DNA of 64,000 nt, taken from positions 372,001 through 436,000 of the forward strand of contig NZ_JARBJP010000001.1 in NCBI RefSeq assembly GCF_029309905.1, read 5' to 3'. The DNA is from Brytella acorum (GTDB taxonomy: Bacteria > Pseudomonadota > Alphaproteobacteria > Acetobacterales > Acetobacteraceae). The stretch's first letter is position 1; each line of letters begins with the position of its first letter. A program made the position numbers and the translations under genes. Shown here piece by piece: positions 61,739-64,000 of this stretch. The notes under the pieces are model-generated. The model saw only the letters and a list, made by a program, of their open reading frames with translations, had not been told where the DNA came from and ran no database searches.

Positions 61739-63952
61739 TCAGCGTGTGTTTTTCAGGGTCCTGGCGAAATAGGCCTCGCGCGCCGCATCGACCCGCGCGC
61801 GCAGGACCGGATCGGTCAACATGTGTGTGCCGGGCAGCAGCATGAGATCATAGGGCTTGCCCGCGCGCAGGAGACTCTGCGTCAGCTTCATGGTGTTCTC
61901 GAAATAGACGTTGTCGTCCGTCAGGCCGTGCATGATGAGCAGGGGCACCGATAGCTGCGGGGCATAGGTCAGCACGTTGCTTTTGCGATAGCCTTCCGGG
62001 TCATCCTGCGGCGTGCCGAGATAACGCTCGGTGTAGGCGGTGTCGTAATCCGCGAAATCGACAGGTGGCGCGCCTGCGACGCCGACGCTGAACACGTCCG
62101 GACGACGTGAGGTCGCCATGAGCGTGAAATAACCGCCGAACGACCAGCCATAGACGCCGACATGCCTCAGATCGAGTTCGCGATAGCGCTTGCCGAGAGA
62201 CTGGATGCCGTCGACCTGATCCTGAAGCGGCAGGTCGATCAGATTGTTCTTCGTGGCGCGCTCGAAGTCATGATCGCGCCCCGGCGTGCCGCGACCGTCG
62301 AAGCTGACGACGACATAGCCATGATTGGCGAGACACTGGTCGGCCGCGTAGCTCGCGGGCGTGCGATAGACCGTCTTGAAGCCCGGACCGGCATAGACCG
62401 AAAGAATGACCGGATAGCGCGCGCCCTTGCGGAAATTGTCGGGCCGCACGATCAGCGCGTCCATGTCGAGCGGCCCTGCCTTCGTGAACTCCGCATGCAC
62501 GCTGAAGGGCAGAGGCTCGGCGACGCTCGGCAGGGTCGCGAGAGGCTGTCCCGCGGCGTTCATGACGCGCGTGGCCCGGCTGCCGTCGGCGTTGCTGTCG
62601 GACTGGATATAGGCGCTGTGAAGATCCCTGGTGAAATGCGCGCCGTGCTGGCCGGGTTCGGTCGTCACGGGCGTCGTCTGGCCCGTGAGGAGATCGACGC
62701 GCACGAGCCCCGAATCGATGCGCGTGGGGTTCGTCGCGATGACGGCGGTGTGGGTGGTCGGATCGACGTCATGCAGTGCGAGGAACGGCGTGGTTTGCGT
62801 CGTCAGGACGCGGTCCAGCGCGCCGTCGGCGCGATGCCGTTCAAGCTGCCACTGGGCGCCGCGCTGCGCGGCCCAGAGAAAGGACCCGTCGGGCAGGGCA
62901 TAAGGCAATTCGAAACCGCCGGAACGTTCGATCGGCGTGAGATCAAGCCAGGCCGGATCGGTTTCGGTCAGGACCACGCGGCTTTTGCCGGTCCGGGGAT
63001 CGATCGAAAGCAGTTTCTCTTCCGTCTGGGCGCGGTTGAGGACGACGAGGAACAGCCCGCCATCTTTCCGCCAGACGACGCGGCCCAGATAGGGATAGGC
63101 GACCGAGTCCCACGCGACCCAGCGCGGACTGCCGCCGGAGGACGAAACCAGACCCAGGCGCAGCTTCGCATTGTTGGTGCCCGCGCGCGGATAGCGGAAC
63201 GAGACGGGGGGCACCTGCGGGGTTTCGGGATTGGAGATGTAGTGCATCTCCACGTCACGGCTGTCGGCCTCCTCGAACAGAACGGTCTTGCCGTCAGGCG
63301 ACCACCATGCACCATCCGCGCGCTGGAGTTCCTCGGCGGCGGCGAATTCCGCAAGCCCGTGCGTGAAGTCGGTCGAGCCGCCCTTCGTCAGGCGTTTCGC
63401 ATCGCCGCTGGAGATGTCGATGGCGTAGAGATCGTCGTCCCTGACGGCGAGCAGGCGTTTGCCGTCCGGCGAGAGGCGCGGCGCGATCCAGTTTCCGAGA
63501 ATCGGCGTGGCCGTCCCGGAGGCGAGATCGACATTCAGCAACTGGCCGCCGCGCGCCGCGATGGCGCTCTTGCCGTCCGGCGTCACGTCGAAATGCGTGA
63601 TGCCGGAGAGCGACAGGCGCGCGCGTTCGCGACGGGCCTTTTCCTCGACCGACAGGGTCTCGGGCGCGTCGTCGCCCCCTGCGAGTTCATGCGTGCTCCG
63701 ATCGGCCAGGTCGAACCGATAGAAATGCAGCGTCGTGTCGCGCGGGCCGCTGCGCAGGAACAGCACCGAATGGCCGTCGGGCGTCAGTTCCGCATGGTTC
63801 GGCAGGCCCAGAGAGCCGCTGCGCGTGACCGCAAGCGTCGCGAAACAGGCGTTGGCATCCGTGGAGAGGGCAGTCGAGGTCGCGGCCATGGCGGCGGCGG
63901 GAAGGAAGGCGGCGCTCGCGGCGAGGGCGAGGCGGAAAAGACCCGAAGGCAT
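61739..63952 (-). CDS. Dipeptidyl-peptidase-IV-like S9 peptidase
   Basis: A 737-residue exported protein with signal peptide (MPSGLFRLALAASAAFLPAA). The first 480 residues are a DPP4-type beta-propeller (HFDVTPDGKSAIAARGG, WWSPDGKTVLFEEADSRDVEMHYI). The catalytic domain holds GVYGWSFGGYFTLM (Ser), HGLTDDNVYFENT (Asp) and LPGTHMLTD (His). It removes dipeptides after proline or alanine in the periplasm. The ATG at 63952 gives a clean signal peptide; one four codons upstream also exists. Its order, ending beside a flippase gene tail-to-tail, suggests no functional link. Confidence 0.9.
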   Translation of the reverse strand: MPSGLFRLALAASAAFLPAAAMAATSTALSTDANACFATLAVTRSGSLGLPNHAELTPDGHSVLFLRSGPRDTTLHFYRFDLADRSTHELAGGDDAPETLSVEEKARRERARLSLSGITHFDVTPDGKSAIAARGGQLLNVDLASGTATPILGNWIAPRLSPDGKRLLAVRDDDLYAIDISSGDAKRLTKGGSTDFTHGLAEFAAAEELQRADGAWWSPDGKTVLFEEADSRDVEMHYISNPETPQVPPVSFRYPRAGTNNAKLRLGLVSSSGGSPRWVAWDSVAYPYLGRVVWRKDGGLFLVVLNRAQTEEKLLSIDPRTGKSRVVLTETDPAWLDLTPIERSGGFELPYALPDGSFLWAAQRGAQWQLERHRADGALDRVLTTQTTPFLALHDVDPTTHTAVIATNPTRIDSGLVRVDLLTGQTTPVTTEPGQHGAHFTRDLHSAYIQSDSNADGSRATRVMNAAGQPLATLPSVAEPLPFSVHAEFTKAGPLDMDALIVRPDNFRKGARYPVILSVYAGPGFKTVYRTPASYAADQCLANHGYVVVSFDGRGTPGRDHDFERATKNNLIDLPLQDQVDGIQSLGKRYRELDLRHVGVYGWSFGGYFTLMATSRRPDVFSVGVAGAPPVDFADYDTAYTERYLGTPQDDPEGYRKSNVLTYAPQLSVPLLIMHGLTDDNVYFENTMKLTQSLLRAGKPYDLMLLPGTHMLTDPVLRARVDAAREAYFARTLKNTR

Positions 63953-64000
63953 AAGAACTCCCATGACGATGTAGGGAGCATCATGCCGTGCGCGGGCGAC

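Overview
The window is a stretch of GC-rich (roughly 60-65% by eye) alphaproteobacterial chromosome, densely packed with short intergenic gaps and many 1-4 base ATGA, GTGA or TGATG overlaps. The gene content and order (metX-metW; ileS-lspA-DUF3035 lipoprotein-mutL; gltX-pyrB-pyrC-like-plsY-dprA-topA; a metal-chelate receptor followed by DUF3325, DUF3649 and PepSY genes) suggest an acetic acid bacterium or close relative (Acetobacteraceae). The genus cannot be fixed from sequence reading alone. I saw no rRNA, tRNA, CRISPR array, intact insertion sequence or prophage.

Layout. 1-1.2 kb: the 3' end of a phytochrome-type HWE histidine kinase fused to a receiver domain. 1.3-5.1 kb: one very large three-part glycosyltransferase. 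5.15-6.4 kb: an AT-richer, gene-poor stretch with a small XRE-type regulator. 6.4-9.8 kb: a tightly coupled operon of metX, metW, a BadF/GlcNAc-kinase-type gene and a nitroreductase. 9.8-11.5 kb: a DEAD-box RNA helicase behind a long, hairpin-rich leader. 11.5-17 kb: a DTG aspartyl-protease-like protein, an AIM24 protein, and a coupled serine hydrolase/S9 peptidase pair. 17-19.4 kb: a DeoR regulator, a DUF3175 protein and a Nit-type amidase. 19.8-25.7 kb: ileS, lspA, a BamF-like lipoprotein and mutL. 25.7-31.6 kb: a YfdX protein, an EamA exporter, parE, two small envelope proteins and an Rrf2 regulator. 31.7-35.3 kb: an OmpA-type porin, DUF1491 and an S41 protease. 35.4-43.6 kb: the long reverse-strand run gltX, pyrB, pyrC-like, plsY, dprA, topA. 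43.7-49.2 kb: an MscS channel and a four-gene iron-uptake module with a Fur-box-like site. 49.4-52.4 kb: a Tat-exported phosphoesterase and acetyl-CoA synthetase. 52.6-57.7 kb: two M16 peptidase genes and an M61 peptidase. 57.7-64 kb: small envelope proteins, a Tiki/ChaN-like exported protein, a Wzx-type flippase and a DPP4-like peptidase.

How the genes work together: most of the window is housekeeping (methionine, pyrimidine and lipid synthesis, tRNA charging, DNA repair and topology, lipoprotein maturation) interleaved with envelope functions. Eight genes encode exported hydrolases or their partners (S9 twice, S41, M16 twice, M61, a CubicO-type hydrolase and a DTG protein), which is unusually dense. 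The most interesting sequence-level signals are regulatory: a GC hairpin with a U-tract that encloses the helicase Shine-Dalgarno sequence, a 17-codon leader ORF coupled to the amidase gene, and a large dyad upstream of the S41 protease. A dihydroorotase homologue that has lost the HxH metal site, next to pyrB, is also notable. I did not find a clear-cut new multi-gene system; the candidates are listed as findings with tests.
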